A stretch of DNA of 45,234 nt from a virus: IMG/VR virus record IMGVR_UViG_3300050343_000131, positions 1-45,234 of that record; one strand, given 5' to 3'. Numbering within the stretch: the first letter of the stretch is position 1; the number at the start of each line of letters is the position of its first letter. The position numbers were made by a program, and so were the translations under genes. Of the stretch, positions 25,211-32,765 are shown piece by piece. Below the pieces are notes generated by a model. The model did not search any database. It was given only the letters and a program-made list of their open reading frames with translations, and had not been told where the DNA came from.

Positions 25211-26029
25211 CTATATTTTTATCAATGGTTGAGCTACGCACCTACATTGAATATCTTCACCTGGATGTCCTGTATCTTTTGGTGGATTATCCCAACGGAA
25301 GGTTTTTCCGTTCTTTGCTTTGTGCGATGGTCTTGTTCTCTCGTCGCCGGCGGTGCGCCATATATACTCTTCTACTCCGAGATTCTGCTGCCTTTGCTGA
25401 TTAAGCGCGGAATTCATTTTCGAAGTTTGATCACGCGCTATAAGTTTCGCTCTATTTTCAGTAACTTTTCCTACTTCGCGAAGTTCTTTGATCATAGAGC
25501 TAGGGCGTGAGCCTTGCGTAGTACCTTCAAAAACGAGTGTTTCTACTTTCTTAAGATATTCATCGGGTATTGACTGTATTAGCGCTACATTCTCTCGTGT
25601 TTTAGCGATTAGTATATCTTCTAAATTCTCATTCTGCACTATAGATTGTAAGTTAACGCCGACGGCTGATTCCAATGCAGAGTAGAATTTACGCTTATTT
25701 ACTTGATTCGATGCAGAAACAAAACTATTAGCTACCGTATTAGCCTCAGTAGTAATGTTAGCATATTTAGATCTAAGCGCGTTAAACGCTTGGGTTAAAA
25801 CCGACGCGTAAGCATCATTAACATACTCCGCTTCAAACTGAACCAAAATCGGATTAATATTAGTAGCTATATCTTTTTCTAGCGATTTAGCTAAGTTTAA
25901 TAAAGCTCTTCGATATTTAACCTCAATCTGTTTAGGAGTCTTTACCGGACGGGGTTTCCGCGTTTTGTTCTTCCTCTTCGATACTCTCAACATTACTTGG
26001 GTCGGTAAAGGCGTTATTGAAGTCGTCAT
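25211..26029 (-). CDS. MuF-like head morphogenesis protein
   Basis: With the ATG at 26029, which has AAGGAAG upstream, the protein has 272 residues and overlaps the portal gene by 98 bp. The body is helical, and the C-terminus carries the MuF signature: ARDQTSKMNSALNQQRQQNL, YIWRTAGDERTRPSHKAKNG, and PGEDIQCRCVAQP with two cysteines. Such proteins are minor head components ejected with or tied to the portal. A TTG start at 26047 and an ATG at 25993 are alternatives. Confidence 0.87.
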   Translation of the reverse strand: MTTSITPLPTQVMLRVSKRKNKTRKPRPVKTPKQIEVKYRRALLNLAKSLEKDIATNINPILVQFEAEYVNDAYASVLTQAFNALRSKYANITTEANTVANSFVSASNQVNKRKFYSALESAVGVNLQSIVQNENLEDILIAKTRENVALIQSIPDEYLKKVETLVFEGTTQGSRPSSMIKELREVGKVTENRAKLIARDQTSKMNSALNQQRQQNLGVEEYIWRTAGDERTRPSHKAKNGKTFRWDNPPKDTGHPGEDIQCRCVAQPLIKI

Positions 26030-27360
26030 CTTTTTCTTCCTTTTCAAGATCTTTTATATGATCATCCGATATGTTGTCATACGTATCATTCTGCTTTAAG
26101 TCTTTAGCAACAGTACTAGGCAATATAACGCCGCTGTCCATATAGATCTGATCGCGTTGAGCGTTTCTATATTCGATTTCGGACTCTTGACTTGGAGTCA
26201 TCTGGAATAGCGAATTAAATTCATATCTAAGAAGCTTAGGATCTTCTATTCCTATATTGTGCGCCATGATCTTATCGAATATATTTAACTTTGGTCTATA
26301 CTCGAAATTTTGATCTGCTCGCACTTTATCATAGTAGTTCTTTAAATCACCTTCGCCTGTAGCGTTTAAACCATTAGCAGATGATCCTAATAGTCTAGTT
26401 GCTGGTATATCTGTCGCCGCAGAAAGTATCTGCATAAACGTATCTATCAAATCTGGTAAACTAGCAAACGTATTATTTTTAGACTCATGATCCTCATCTG
26501 AATCTAATAGCATCATATTGTTATTACTCTTTAATACACCCGCTAAGGCAAAGCGCTTTCTAAGTAATTTTTCTTGCTCATCATTAGCTAAATAGGACAT
26601 TAAACCTTTAATTTTGATAATGTCTACATTTGTTTCGTATACCATTCCAGCTGAAGAGTCTGTCGTAGTATTAAAGTTAATAATGGCTTCATACAAGCGA
26701 TCTAATATAGAATCAGACCAATAATTAGATTGTCTAAATTCATCGAATGGAAGCTCAACCGCGTCAAACCGTATCATACGCGAATGATGTATTCTAACAG
26801 ATGTTTGATTTAATCGATAAGTAAGAGGCAGACCAAAATTAGCTTCAAGTGGATTTTGTTCTACTATACCATCATGCGATACTCTATGCCTGTCGATAAC
26901 CTTAATATGCCTTAACCCGCCTTCTTTAATATTGCCAATATCGAGAGGCTCATCAGGTTTTTTACCGTCATCCACGTCCATTATTATAAAAGCTGTACCA
27001 TATAATCTAGCCCATTTATGAGCTAGATTCCAATTGCGAACTAACACTAACCGTTCTTCTTCAGCTTCAAGAGCTTCGCGTTGTTCATCTTTTAAATCAT
27101 CTGAGTTAAAAGTTCTCCATTCGCGTGTCATATCGTTAGGAATAATATCGACTACTTTACCAGATAGCCAGTCTGTCCTATACATAGCGTCTAGTTCAAT
27201 ATGATTACCCGGCGCGTGAAAGTCCTTTGCTATTTACAAAAGTACTTGCATTCCTTTTATCTTGTTCGGTACCTAAATTAGCAACTAGATTTTCTAATCC
27301 ATCTTTATAAAACGGATCAGATTTATCATTGACGCTAATTATTTTAGCTTTTTCAGTCAT
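25932..27360 (-). CDS. Portal protein (DUF1073 type), broken by a 1-nt indel
   Basis: The intact gene should start at the ATG at 27360 and run as MTEKAKIISVN, then KDGLENLVANLGTEQD, then STFVNSKGLSRAG. There the frame meets TAA because of one extra base in GGG (plus strand CCC at 27208-27210). Removing it gives GNHIELDAMYRTDWLSGKVV and continues for 417 more residues. Motifs such as WARLYGTAFIIMDVDDGKKP, IIKIKGLMSYL and DIPATRLLGSSANGLNATGE match the DUF1073 portal family. A virion could not be made without it, so this is probably a sequencing error. Confidence 0.88.
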
Positions 27361-27364
27361 AACA

Positions 27365-27919
27365 TTATCCTATGGCCAGAGGGCCTTTATTATCAGCATG
27401 CAAATAAAACGTATGCGCCTCTAATGTGGTAAAATCATCGTTAGCGCGTAATATAAATTTCATATTTCTATTACCGTCTAAAGTAATAGTGTCGGTATCT
27501 AGTAGAGCGGGTAAATAAAACTGGTCTAATTTACTATTACCGCCGTAGTCGAGCATATATCCTCTATTACCGTTAGACAATAAATCAGCGTTGTTCTTAT
27601 GATTTGAAGATGCGGTAATATTGATTTCTTGCCCATCTATTTCTAAAAAGAATTTTAAACCGTTTGTTAGCCCGTCTACAATTGCGCCATAATCATCCAG
27701 TGACGCATTATTAATACCGTTAACAGTTCCACCTACTTCTCGAATAATCCATAGTTGATCGCCTGGAGGTTGAACCCAAAAGTCTTTAGGTGTCGCAGAA
27801 TAATCGCCTGTTACATCTTTTGAACCCGTAATGCCTGTTCCATCGTCTGTTAAGTTTCTAACAACTGTAACACCTACTGGCTTAACAACGCTTCTATATT
27901 TATTCTTTAACGAGCTCAT
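27365..27919 (-). CDS. Hypothetical structural protein, beta-rich
   Basis: This 184-residue protein, rich in Asp/Asn/Gly, has strands such as DQLWIIREVGGTVNG, LKFFLEIDGQEINITASS and MKFILRANDDF. A jelly-roll or fibre-like fold is plausible. It sits between terminase and portal in the late operon, with TAGGAG before its ATG. I do not recognise the family; it may be a head fibre or capsid-associated protein. Confidence 0.68.
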   Translation of the reverse strand: MSSLKNKYRSVVKPVGVTVVRNLTDDGTGITGSKDVTGDYSATPKDFWVQPPGDQLWIIREVGGTVNGINNASLDDYGAIVDGLTNGLKFFLEIDGQEINITASSNHKNNADLLSNGNRGYMLDYGGNSKLDQFYLPALLDTDTITLDGNRNMKFILRANDDFTTLEAHTFYLHADNKGPLAIG

Positions 27920-27928
27920 ATTATTCTC

Positions 27929-29434
27929 CTAAGATAATGAATCTCTTGTTATTCCTAGTTGATCAAATATTAGTAAGTCTTCAATAGCATCCATTGTCGG
28001 ATCTATTTGGTCGTCGTTAGCGTGTGTCATTAATGGGGTAAATTTGGAAAATTCGTCTTTATAGTTGCTTAACCACGCTGCTTCCATAGGAAGATGAACA
28101 TGTCCCGCGGCGATATGCGGAATAGTACTAAATGCCCTTTCAACTTTATCTCTGTTTCGGCTTATACCTTCAATAGGAATATTAGTAGCTTTTTGAATGT
28201 CTTGAATAAGACCTATGCCACTTGATTTATCTTCGACTTTCATAACTTGCACTGGGATAAAGTTAGGGTTCTTACCAGGAGTAAACCTATGCTTATTCCA
28301 GAAGTCGATTGCCGCTTTACGTAATTCAGGTGCTTCCCATTTATCCCTTATTTGGTCAATAAGAAAAATACCTTTAGTTGGACTCCACCCCCAGCACTGA
28401 AATACAGAGTAATCATGTATCTCGCTCGTCTTTGATGCCGTATCAGCATATATACGTTTAACAGCTATATCTAAAGGAAGAATATCCCAATGCTTCCACC
28501 ACTTATTTTTGAACATACCGCCACCGAGTGGAGCGGGTACATTACCATATTGGCCTGATGCTGTATATGGATCGACCTTATACATTCGCTCTAATTCTTC
28601 TTCATTATGCTTATATTCCCACAATGGACCAGCTTTCAACTTGTATTCAATAGGAATGCCGTGAGTGTACTCTTTAGGGTACCAATCTTTAACAGGTCCT
28701 TCAGGCACTGGAGTAGGTAATAAGAGATGATGCCACTTCTCACCAGTTCCGCCTTTAAGCAAAAACCCTGATGGATCGTCTTCGTGCACGCGCTGCATGA
28801 TAAGTATTATCGGTGTTTCCGATTCTTTCGCAAGCCTCGATTTGAATGTACTATTAAATCGTCTGTTAATTCTGTTACGGGTTGCTTCGGACAAGGCGTC
28901 CTCTGGTTTGATAGGGTCATCGACGATAAATGCGCCTGTAAACCCAGACTCCATACGCCCGGCACGAAAACCAGTAACAGGGCCACCTGATGACGTCGCA
29001 TAAACCCCGCCGCCTTGCTTAGTAAACCACCTTTTCTTCGCTGATGTATCAACCCGTATCTCCCTTGGCCATAGTTCTTGAAATTCTGATGATTCAACTA
29101 TGTCTCTAGCCATTTGAGAGTTGAGCAAAGCCAGATCATCAGAATATGAAAGATGCATAAATTTAGCTTTAGGATTAACTGCTAACCCTCGCGCCATAAA
29201 GAATATAACAGCAAGTTCCGTCTTGGTATACCCAGGAGGAATGTTGATGATGAGTCGTTTGATGTTTCCTACGATGACTTGATCGAGCGCATCAGCAATC
29301 AACTGATGGTGATCATTACAGATAAGACGAATGCCTTCTCTCTGTTTAAAGTAATAGCGTGTGAAGTGCAGATGACTCTGTTCGAATACATATTTTAATA
29401 CTTGGTTATCATTTAACTGTATATGCGCAGTCAA
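27929..29434 (-). CDS. terL: Large terminase subunit (ATPase and nuclease)
   Basis: This 501-residue packaging motor has a deviant Walker A PPGYTKTE at 66-73, Walker B FIVDDP with Asp172/Asp173, and a coupling region SETPIILIMQRVHEDD. The nuclease domain has IYADTASKT (Asp331), the typical first metal ligand. The start is TTG at 29434 with AGGA upstream. It lies directly after the small subunit gene. Confidence 0.93.
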   Translation of the reverse strand: MTAHIQLNDNQVLKYVFEQSHLHFTRYYFKQREGIRLICNDHHQLIADALDQVIVGNIKRLIINIPPGYTKTELAVIFFMARGLAVNPKAKFMHLSYSDDLALLNSQMARDIVESSEFQELWPREIRVDTSAKKRWFTKQGGGVYATSSGGPVTGFRAGRMESGFTGAFIVDDPIKPEDALSEATRNRINRRFNSTFKSRLAKESETPIILIMQRVHEDDPSGFLLKGGTGEKWHHLLLPTPVPEGPVKDWYPKEYTHGIPIEYKLKAGPLWEYKHNEEELERMYKVDPYTASGQYGNVPAPLGGGMFKNKWWKHWDILPLDIAVKRIYADTASKTSEIHDYSVFQCWGWSPTKGIFLIDQIRDKWEAPELRKAAIDFWNKHRFTPGKNPNFIPVQVMKVEDKSSGIGLIQDIQKATNIPIEGISRNRDKVERAFSTIPHIAAGHVHLPMEAAWLSNYKDEFSKFTPLMTHANDDQIDPTMDAIEDLLIFDQLGITRDSLS

Positions 29435-29443
29435 TGTTTAATC

Positions 29444-29833
29444 CTAATAATCAATATCGAACCGTTTGCGAATAAGGCGTATATGCTGTCTAGTCAGTGG
29501 TTTATCAGAAACGGGAGCTTTAGTTTCTATCTTCTCTACTGCTTTACGTTTAGGATGCATATACTCTAACAGCTGTTTTGCTGCATCTTGGCTTTTAGCC
29601 ATTTCTACTATAGAACCACGGTAATCATCTTTAATAAGTTCTACTAGATCTAACCAGTCAAACTCATCTGGCGGTTCATTTCCATACTCTTCTTCAAGGG
29701 CTTTAATTTTTAAGTAGACTAATGAGACTCTTCGCGGATCTGTACCGCCCATGATTTTTGTCAGAAATTCGACAGGGTCAGGTATTTTCAGTTCTTCGCA
29801 GAGTGCCCGTACTTTTGACTCGGCTGATTCCAT
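29444..29833 (-). CDS. terS: Small terminase subunit (probable)
   Basis: With the ATG at 29833 the protein has 129 residues: MESAESKVRALCEEL, a helical middle, KRKAVEKIETK and a basic C-terminus (RQHIRLIRKRFDIDY). An upstream extension lies inside the promoter and terminator region and is rejected. The position just before terL, the helical nature and the basic tail support TerS, but no sharp motif is visible. A strong promoter places the transcription start at or just before the ATG, so the leader would be almost absent. Confidence 0.72.
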   Translation of the reverse strand: MESAESKVRALCEELKIPDPVEFLTKIMGGTDPRRVSLVYLKIKALEEEYGNEPPDEFDWLDLVELIKDDYRGSIVEMAKSQDAAKQLLEYMHPKRKAVEKIETKAPVSDKPLTRQHIRLIRKRFDIDY

Positions 29834-29840
29834 GGAAAGG

Positions 29841-29870
29841 ATTATAGTCACAGTTTGGAAGGAATGTAAA
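29841..29870 (-). promoter_or_regulatory. Strong late-operon promoter
   Basis: On the minus strand TTTACA (29870-29865), an 18-nt spacer and TATAAT (29846-29841, perfect -10). It drives the whole late unit beginning with the small terminase gene. The predicted start point is about 29834-29835, one or two bases before the ATG. Confidence 0.75.
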
Positions 29871-29877
29871 CAGGCAT

Positions 29878-29917
29878 AAAAAAGACCCCCTATACGGGAT
29901 CGGGCGTATAGGGGGTC
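29878..29917 (-). terminator. Strong rho-independent terminator before the late operon
   Basis: A perfect 13-bp stem GACCCCCTATACG/CGTATAGGGGGTC (29884-29896 with 29905-29917) has an 8-nt loop. On the minus strand it is followed by TTTTTT (29883-29878). It ends leftward early transcription and insulates the late promoter just downstream. Confidence 0.93.
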
Positions 29918-29967
29918 AATAGGTTTTACCAAGGGGAGAGATAAATAGACTATTATCCATCATCTCT

Positions 29968-30018
29968 ACCAACAAACCCGCAATTAAGCGGGTACTAGAT
30001 GCGTCTAGATTTGTTGGT
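29968..30018. other. Perfect three-way junction fold
   Basis: An outer stem ACCAACAAA (29968-29976) pairs with TTTGTTGGT (30010-30018), 9 bp. Inside are two hairpins: CCCGC/GCGGG (29977-29981 with 29988-29992, loop AATTAA) and CTAGA/TCTAG (29995-29999 with 30004-30008, loop TGCG). Only three bases are unpaired at the junction. No gene covers it. It may be RNA structure after the early genes or a DNA packaging signal near the terminase genes. Confidence 0.8.
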
Positions 30019-30064
30019 TACTTAAAGCATAACTAAATTCCTCATTTGGTTGATTGCATAGTCT

Positions 30065-30080
30065 GTATCATTCTTGATAC
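30065..30080. repeat. Small perfect hairpin
   Basis: GTATCA pairs with TGATAC over a TTCT loop. It is one of four hairpin structures in the gene-free stretch 29878-30157. Confidence 0.7.
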
Positions 30081-30093
30081 TCTTTATGCCTTT

Positions 30094-30130
30094 CGCGTAA
30101 GAGGAAATTTTAATCTATTCCTCTTACGCG
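30094..30130. repeat. Perfect 13-bp inverted repeat
   Basis: CGCGTAAGAGGAA (30094-30106) and TTCCTCTTACGCG (30118-30130) pair perfectly across an 11-nt loop. It follows the stop of the small minus-strand gene at 30158 and has no T run, so it is not a plain terminator. Protection of the 3' end of early mRNA is possible. Confidence 0.85.
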
Positions 30131-30157
30131 TTGATGTACACTAGTTTGTACCAATGT

Positions 30158-30343
30158 TTAATCTAACGTTAAAGCGATCAATTCTAAATCAGGAAATCCA
30201 GCTTTAATAATAGGTAGGCAATCACCTGGAATTGCCAAATATCTATCATCTGAATCCGCTTCAGAAACATCAATAGCTGGAACTTCACCGAGTATAAGTT
30301 CTTCTTCGTTTTTAGTTGGGTTTTTAATAATACCTATACGCAT
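30158..30343 (-). CDS. Small leftward early protein, unknown
   Basis: This 61-residue, acidic protein starts MRIGIIKNPTKNEEEL and has YLAIPGDCLPIIKAGFPD. I do not recognise it. It lies in the short leftward early unit between the divergent promoter region and the strong terminator at 29878-29917. A CGGAGAAG ribosome site precedes its ATG. Confidence 0.65.
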   Translation of the reverse strand: MRIGIIKNPTKNEEELILGEVPAIDVSEADSDDRYLAIPGDCLPIIKAGFPDLELIALTLD

Positions 30344-30382
30344 TATTCTTCTCCGTTAGTTATTTTCAGTTTATGCCAATGT

Positions 30383-30517
30383 TTAAATTTTAGCTTTACG
30401 TATTGGCTTTACATATGGTACCTGTTGTATCTTACCTCCTCGCGCTAAATGTGCTTTAATATCGTTATTAAGTTCTGTTCTAATTTGGGATTTAGATTTC
30501 TCTTTAATAGCAGTCAT
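30383..30517 (-). CDS. 44-residue basic protein with LARGGKI motif
   Basis: The protein reads MTAIKEKSKSQIRTEL, then NNDIKAHLARGGKIQQVP and a basic tail VKPIRKAKI. The pattern DIxxxLxxGGxIxxxP recurs in many tiny phage and bacterial proteins sometimes called transcriptional regulators. It is the first gene of the leftward early unit. The stop is at 30383; the ribosome site is weak (AAAGAAA). Confidence 0.65.
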   Translation of the reverse strand: MTAIKEKSKSQIRTELNNDIKAHLARGGKIQQVPYVKPIRKAKI

Positions 30518-30551
30518 TTTCTTTAATCTCGCGTTTGTTTAAAGTAAGATC

Positions 30552-30581
30552 ATTCTAAACTTTACCAATGAAGAAGTACAC
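30552..30581 (-). promoter_or_regulatory. Leftward early promoter
   Basis: On the minus strand TGTACT, a 17-nt spacer and TAGAAT (30557-30552). It is the mirror image of the rightward promoter at 30937-30965. It drives the two small leftward genes. Confidence 0.65.
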
Positions 30582-30603
30582 TACTTCAACCAATAAAGAA
30601 AAG

Positions 30604-30646
30604 GACGACGCAAAGTTAAGAACGGGTTCAGGGCTGGCCGAACCCT
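30604..30646 (-). repeat. Conserved upstream element, copy A (inverted)
   Basis: Read on the minus strand it contains AGGGTTCGGCC, then CCTGAAC, then GTTCTTAACTTTGCGTCG, about 43 bp nearly identical to copy B. It ends 26 bp upstream of the TGTACT box of the leftward promoter. Confidence 0.85.
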
Positions 30647-30862
30647 ACAATCGCATATAAATCAATAGCTTAGAAATAAATGTTCGAGAGTTCTTAACTA
30701 CTATCTACCGTATAATAAAACTGATAACTCTCTTATTCTCTTCTTTATTGGTTACCAATGTTAAAGCATCAGTTTTATATGTATTCTCTTTTATTACCAG
30801 TATTAGTTAGTTAAGAACTCTAGTAAATAGTTAAATAAAGCATAGTAATATCAATAGCTTAG

Positions 30863-30904
30863 AGGGTTCGGCCGGCCTGAACAGGTTCTTAACTTTGCGT
30901 CGGC
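30863..30904 (+). repeat. Conserved upstream element, copy B
   Basis: This contains AGGGTTCGGCCGG, then CCTGAAC, then GTTCTTAACTTTGCGTCGGC. It shares about 31 bp (from GAACA to CTAA) with copy C with two mismatches, and about 43 bp with inverted copy A. It lies about 35 bp upstream of the rightward promoter. Confidence 0.88.
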
Positions 30905-30936
30905 CCTAATTAAACCAAAATTAAAGCCATATATAG

Positions 30937-30965
30937 TGTACTTATGCCCTAATTAAGTTTAGAAT
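30937..30965 (+). promoter_or_regulatory. Rightward early promoter
   Basis: TGTACT (30937-30942), a 17-nt spacer and TAGAAT (30960-30965). The start point would lie near 30972. It therefore excludes an ATG at 30964 as the start of the first gene and supports 31003, which has AAGGA in front. Confidence 0.65.
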
Positions 30966-31002
30966 GAACCATAATCAAGTACAACATAAGGATAATAGAA
31001 CA

Positions 31003-31251
31003 ATGACTATATCAGAACAGATCATCACTCTTCATGCACAAATATCTTTAAAGCTAGATCGACCTGATCATTTAACGATAGTTAATCCAATAATATGCGA
31101 TGCAGTAGACTATGACGGATATTTTCAATTAGTTCATAACGATGCCGAACAATGGTTATTAAATTTTAATATCAATGGAAACTATGAACCAGAAGCTGGT
31201 ACGTTAGACGATTTGCTTCAACTCTTTATAGACCATTGCAATAACTTCTGA
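31003..31251 (+). CDS. First rightward early protein, unknown
   Basis: The 82 residues start MTISEQIITLHAQ. The protein is acidic, with VDYDGYFQLVHNDAEQWLLN and a C-terminal helix LDDLLQLFIDHCNN. An upstream in-frame ATG overlaps the promoter -10 and is rejected. I do not recognise the family. The leader ACATAAGGATAATAG recurs before two later genes. Confidence 0.7.
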   Translation: MTISEQIITLHAQISLKLDRPDHLTIVNPIICDAVDYDGYFQLVHNDAEQWLLNFNINGNYEPEAGTLDDLLQLFIDHCNNF

Positions 31252-31262
31252 GGATAAAACTC

Positions 31263-31445
31263 ATGAGCAATAAAACAAATGTATTCAGTATGAAAACCGC
31301 TGGCGATGCTATAGAAAAATTAAAAGCAGAAATAGCTGAAAAAGCAAAATATATAAATGAATTAGAAACTAAATTAGCTGAAGCCGAAAGAGTAATAAAT
31401 ATAAGCTATGAAGCAGCGTTTAAATATAGACTACCAAGGAAATAG
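31263..31445 (+). CDS. Small coiled-coil protein
   Basis: This 60-residue protein has a clear heptad-like helix from about residue 14 to 50 (AIEKLKAEIAEKAKYINELE). It probably oligomerises. Its function is unknown. It is packed in the early operon 11 bp after the previous gene. Confidence 0.65.
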   Translation: MSNKTNVFSMKTAGDAIEKLKAEIAEKAKYINELETKLAEAERVINISYEAAFKYRLPRK

Positions 31446-31447
31446 CT

Positions 31448-31729
31448 ATGAAATATATAATAATAGAAATAGCACTATCTAATAACACGCGCGTTGAGAT
31501 GCCGCTTATATTCCCTAACAGGTTAGTGCATTCTGATGTTGCTAAAGCGAATGAGCGAAGTGTGCATAGAAGCTACAGAGGAAAAGCGGTTGCGGTAAGA
31601 ACAGTCTCCGCTGGATTCATAACTTTTAATAAGAAATGTTACGGTAAATCTGAAAGTCTTAATTTGACATCACGGCCAGACTTAGATACTGAATTAGTCA
31701 GTAGATATTTTGCAGGACTAGAATCATGA
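31448..31729 (+). CDS. Hypothetical early protein
   Basis: This basic protein of 93 residues includes FPNRLVHSDVAKANERSVHR and YRGKAVAVRTVSAGFITFNK. It has AAGGA before the ATG and overlaps the next gene by 4 bp (ATGA). No family is recognised. Confidence 0.68.
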   Translation: MKYIIIEIALSNNTRVEMPLIFPNRLVHSDVAKANERSVHRSYRGKAVAVRTVSAGFITFNKKCYGKSESLNLTSRPDLDTELVSRYFAGLES

Positions 31730-32439
31730 ACGATAAAATCCTAAAGCGCGCACGCGCATTATTAGCAATGAGCCAAGATGCTTCGTCAGAAAATGAAGCC
31801 ATGATTGCACTCAAGAGGCTACATGCATTATTAGCACAACACAACATGTCTGTGCTTGATCTTGAAGATAAGTCTGAAGCTGTAGGACAGGACTGCTTTG
31901 AATCAACGCGTTGGCCGTGGAAAGGATGGGTAACGATGGGAGTCGCTAAGTTGTACTTCTGTGAAACCTATATAGCATCAACACGGAAGAACTATTGCAA
32001 CTACTATATAGTCGGTACAGATTTCAACAGAGAATTCGCATTGTCTATTATACAGAATATCTTCCGCATTATCGAGGCTGAAGCGCGTGTTGAGTCTAAG
32101 AACTGGCATGGCAGAGTCGTATCATCGTTCGTCTCATCATTTCATAAGGGAGCAGGAGCGCGAATACAGGAACGTTGCAAAGAATTAATACAATCTGCTA
32201 AGAAAGGTGAATTAGTAGATGATGAGAATCGCAAACTGCCTGTGATGCTGAATCTGTATAAACAGCATGAGAATAATAATGAAGAGTTTATGTCGCTTAA
32301 CTTAGATTTAAAGACTCTTAATACTAGCACACGCGATTCAGATCCAAACGGATATAGTGCCGGTAAGAAAGCGGGTGACCGCGTACAGCTGTCTCGTGGC
32401 ATCCAATCCAAATCAGCAACGAAACTAATAGGGAATTAA
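31726..32439 (+). CDS. DUF2786-domain protein
   Basis: This 237-residue protein has an N-terminal DUF2786-like helical pair (ILKRARALLAMSQDASSENE, then ALKRLHALLAQHNMSVLDLE) at about 4-46. A second conserved domain carries WKGWVTMGVAKLYFCETY and VGTDFNREFALSI (DUF7168-like). The C-terminus has YSAGKKAGDRVQLSRGI. These proteins are common in phages and plasmids and their activity is unknown. Confidence 0.82.
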   Translation: MNDKILKRARALLAMSQDASSENEAMIALKRLHALLAQHNMSVLDLEDKSEAVGQDCFESTRWPWKGWVTMGVAKLYFCETYIASTRKNYCNYYIVGTDFNREFALSIIQNIFRIIEAEARVESKNWHGRVVSSFVSSFHKGAGARIQERCKELIQSAKKGELVDDENRKLPVMLNLYKQHENNNEEFMSLNLDLKTLNTSTRDSDPNGYSAGKKAGDRVQLSRGIQSKSATKLIGN

Positions 32440-32443
32440 GATT

Positions 32444-32665
32444 ATGAAATCAAATCAGGCGATAGTAATAAACGATAGCACAGGCGAATGGGTACTAACG
32501 CGAAATATTACGCGTGTATTAAAAGCTCAATTCAATACCAGTGTAAATCAATCGGCAATATACTCAATCAGCTCGGGAGACAATATAACCGAACATGTTC
32601 TTAACTTTGCGTCGGCTCTAAATAAGTTTAAAAATAAGTCAACAAAAAGTGTACATAGAATATAA
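32444..32665 (+). CDS. Hypothetical protein containing control element C
   Basis: This 73-residue protein has GEWVLTRNITRVLKAQFNTS near the start. The 3' third overlaps the repeated control element at 32591-32621 (there encoding VLNFASALNK), and its last codons overlap the next promoter. Overlap of coding and control sequence is unusual here. The function is unknown. Confidence 0.6.
   Translation: MKSNQAIVINDSTGEWVLTRNITRVLKAQFNTSVNQSAIYSISSGDNITEHVLNFASALNKFKNKSTKSVHRI
32591..32621 (+). repeat. Conserved upstream element, copy C
   Basis: This is a 31-bp match to copy B (from GAACA through GTTCTTAACTTTGCGTCGGC to CTAA) with two mismatches. It lies 36 bp upstream of the promoter at 32650, nearly the same distance as copy B from its promoter. 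Confidence 0.9.
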
Positions 32666-32677
32666 AGTATATATAAT
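32650..32677 (+). promoter_or_regulatory. Early promoter of the TGTACA family
   Basis: TGTACA (32650-32655), a 16-nt spacer and TATAAT (32672-32677). It lies downstream of control element C and upstream of the repeated leader at 32691. Confidence 0.65.
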
Positions 32678-32690
32678 AGAGCCATATTCG

Positions 32691-32724
32691 AGTAAAACAT
32701 AAGGAAACCATCACGAATAGATTA
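32691..32724 (+). repeat. Leader repeat, copy 1, with ACG in place of ATG
   Basis: AGTAAAACATAAGGAAACCAT is followed by CACGAATAGATTA. It matches the leader of the 33131 gene (33109-33142) over 34 bp with two differences, one of which turns ATG into ACG. The good AAGGA ribosome site is therefore left without a start codon. Confidence 0.85.
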
Positions 32725-32765
32725 ACGTTCAAAAAAGATAATAGTGTGTGTGTGGGCCATTGATC

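Larger units (their letters stand above)
30552..30965. repeat. Nested 415-bp imperfect dyad (bidirectional control region, possible origin)
   Basis: Four sets of inverted repeats are nested around an axis near 30750-30758. From outside in: promoter arms (30552-30581 with 30936-30965), a 42- to 43-bp element (about 30604-30646 with 30863-30904), AGAGTTCTTAACTA (30687-30700 with 30808-30821), and ATAAAACTGAT (30715-30725 with 30768-30778). TTGGTTACCAA (30748-30758) lies at the centre. It holds no gene. It could be a switch between the two units, a replication origin, or both. Confidence 0.85.

Noticed and set aside
25174-25510. Plus-strand frames opposite MuF
   Set aside because: They oppose the conserved MuF C-terminus with no promoter or neighbours.
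29968-30018. tRNA gene at the three-way junction
   Set aside because: The fold has only two inner arms, short stems, no T-loop sequence and no CCA-like acceptor; it is not a tRNA.
30552-30965. Insertion sequence or transposon ends
   Set aside because: There are inverted repeats but no transposase gene inside and no target duplication; the promoters explain the outer arms.
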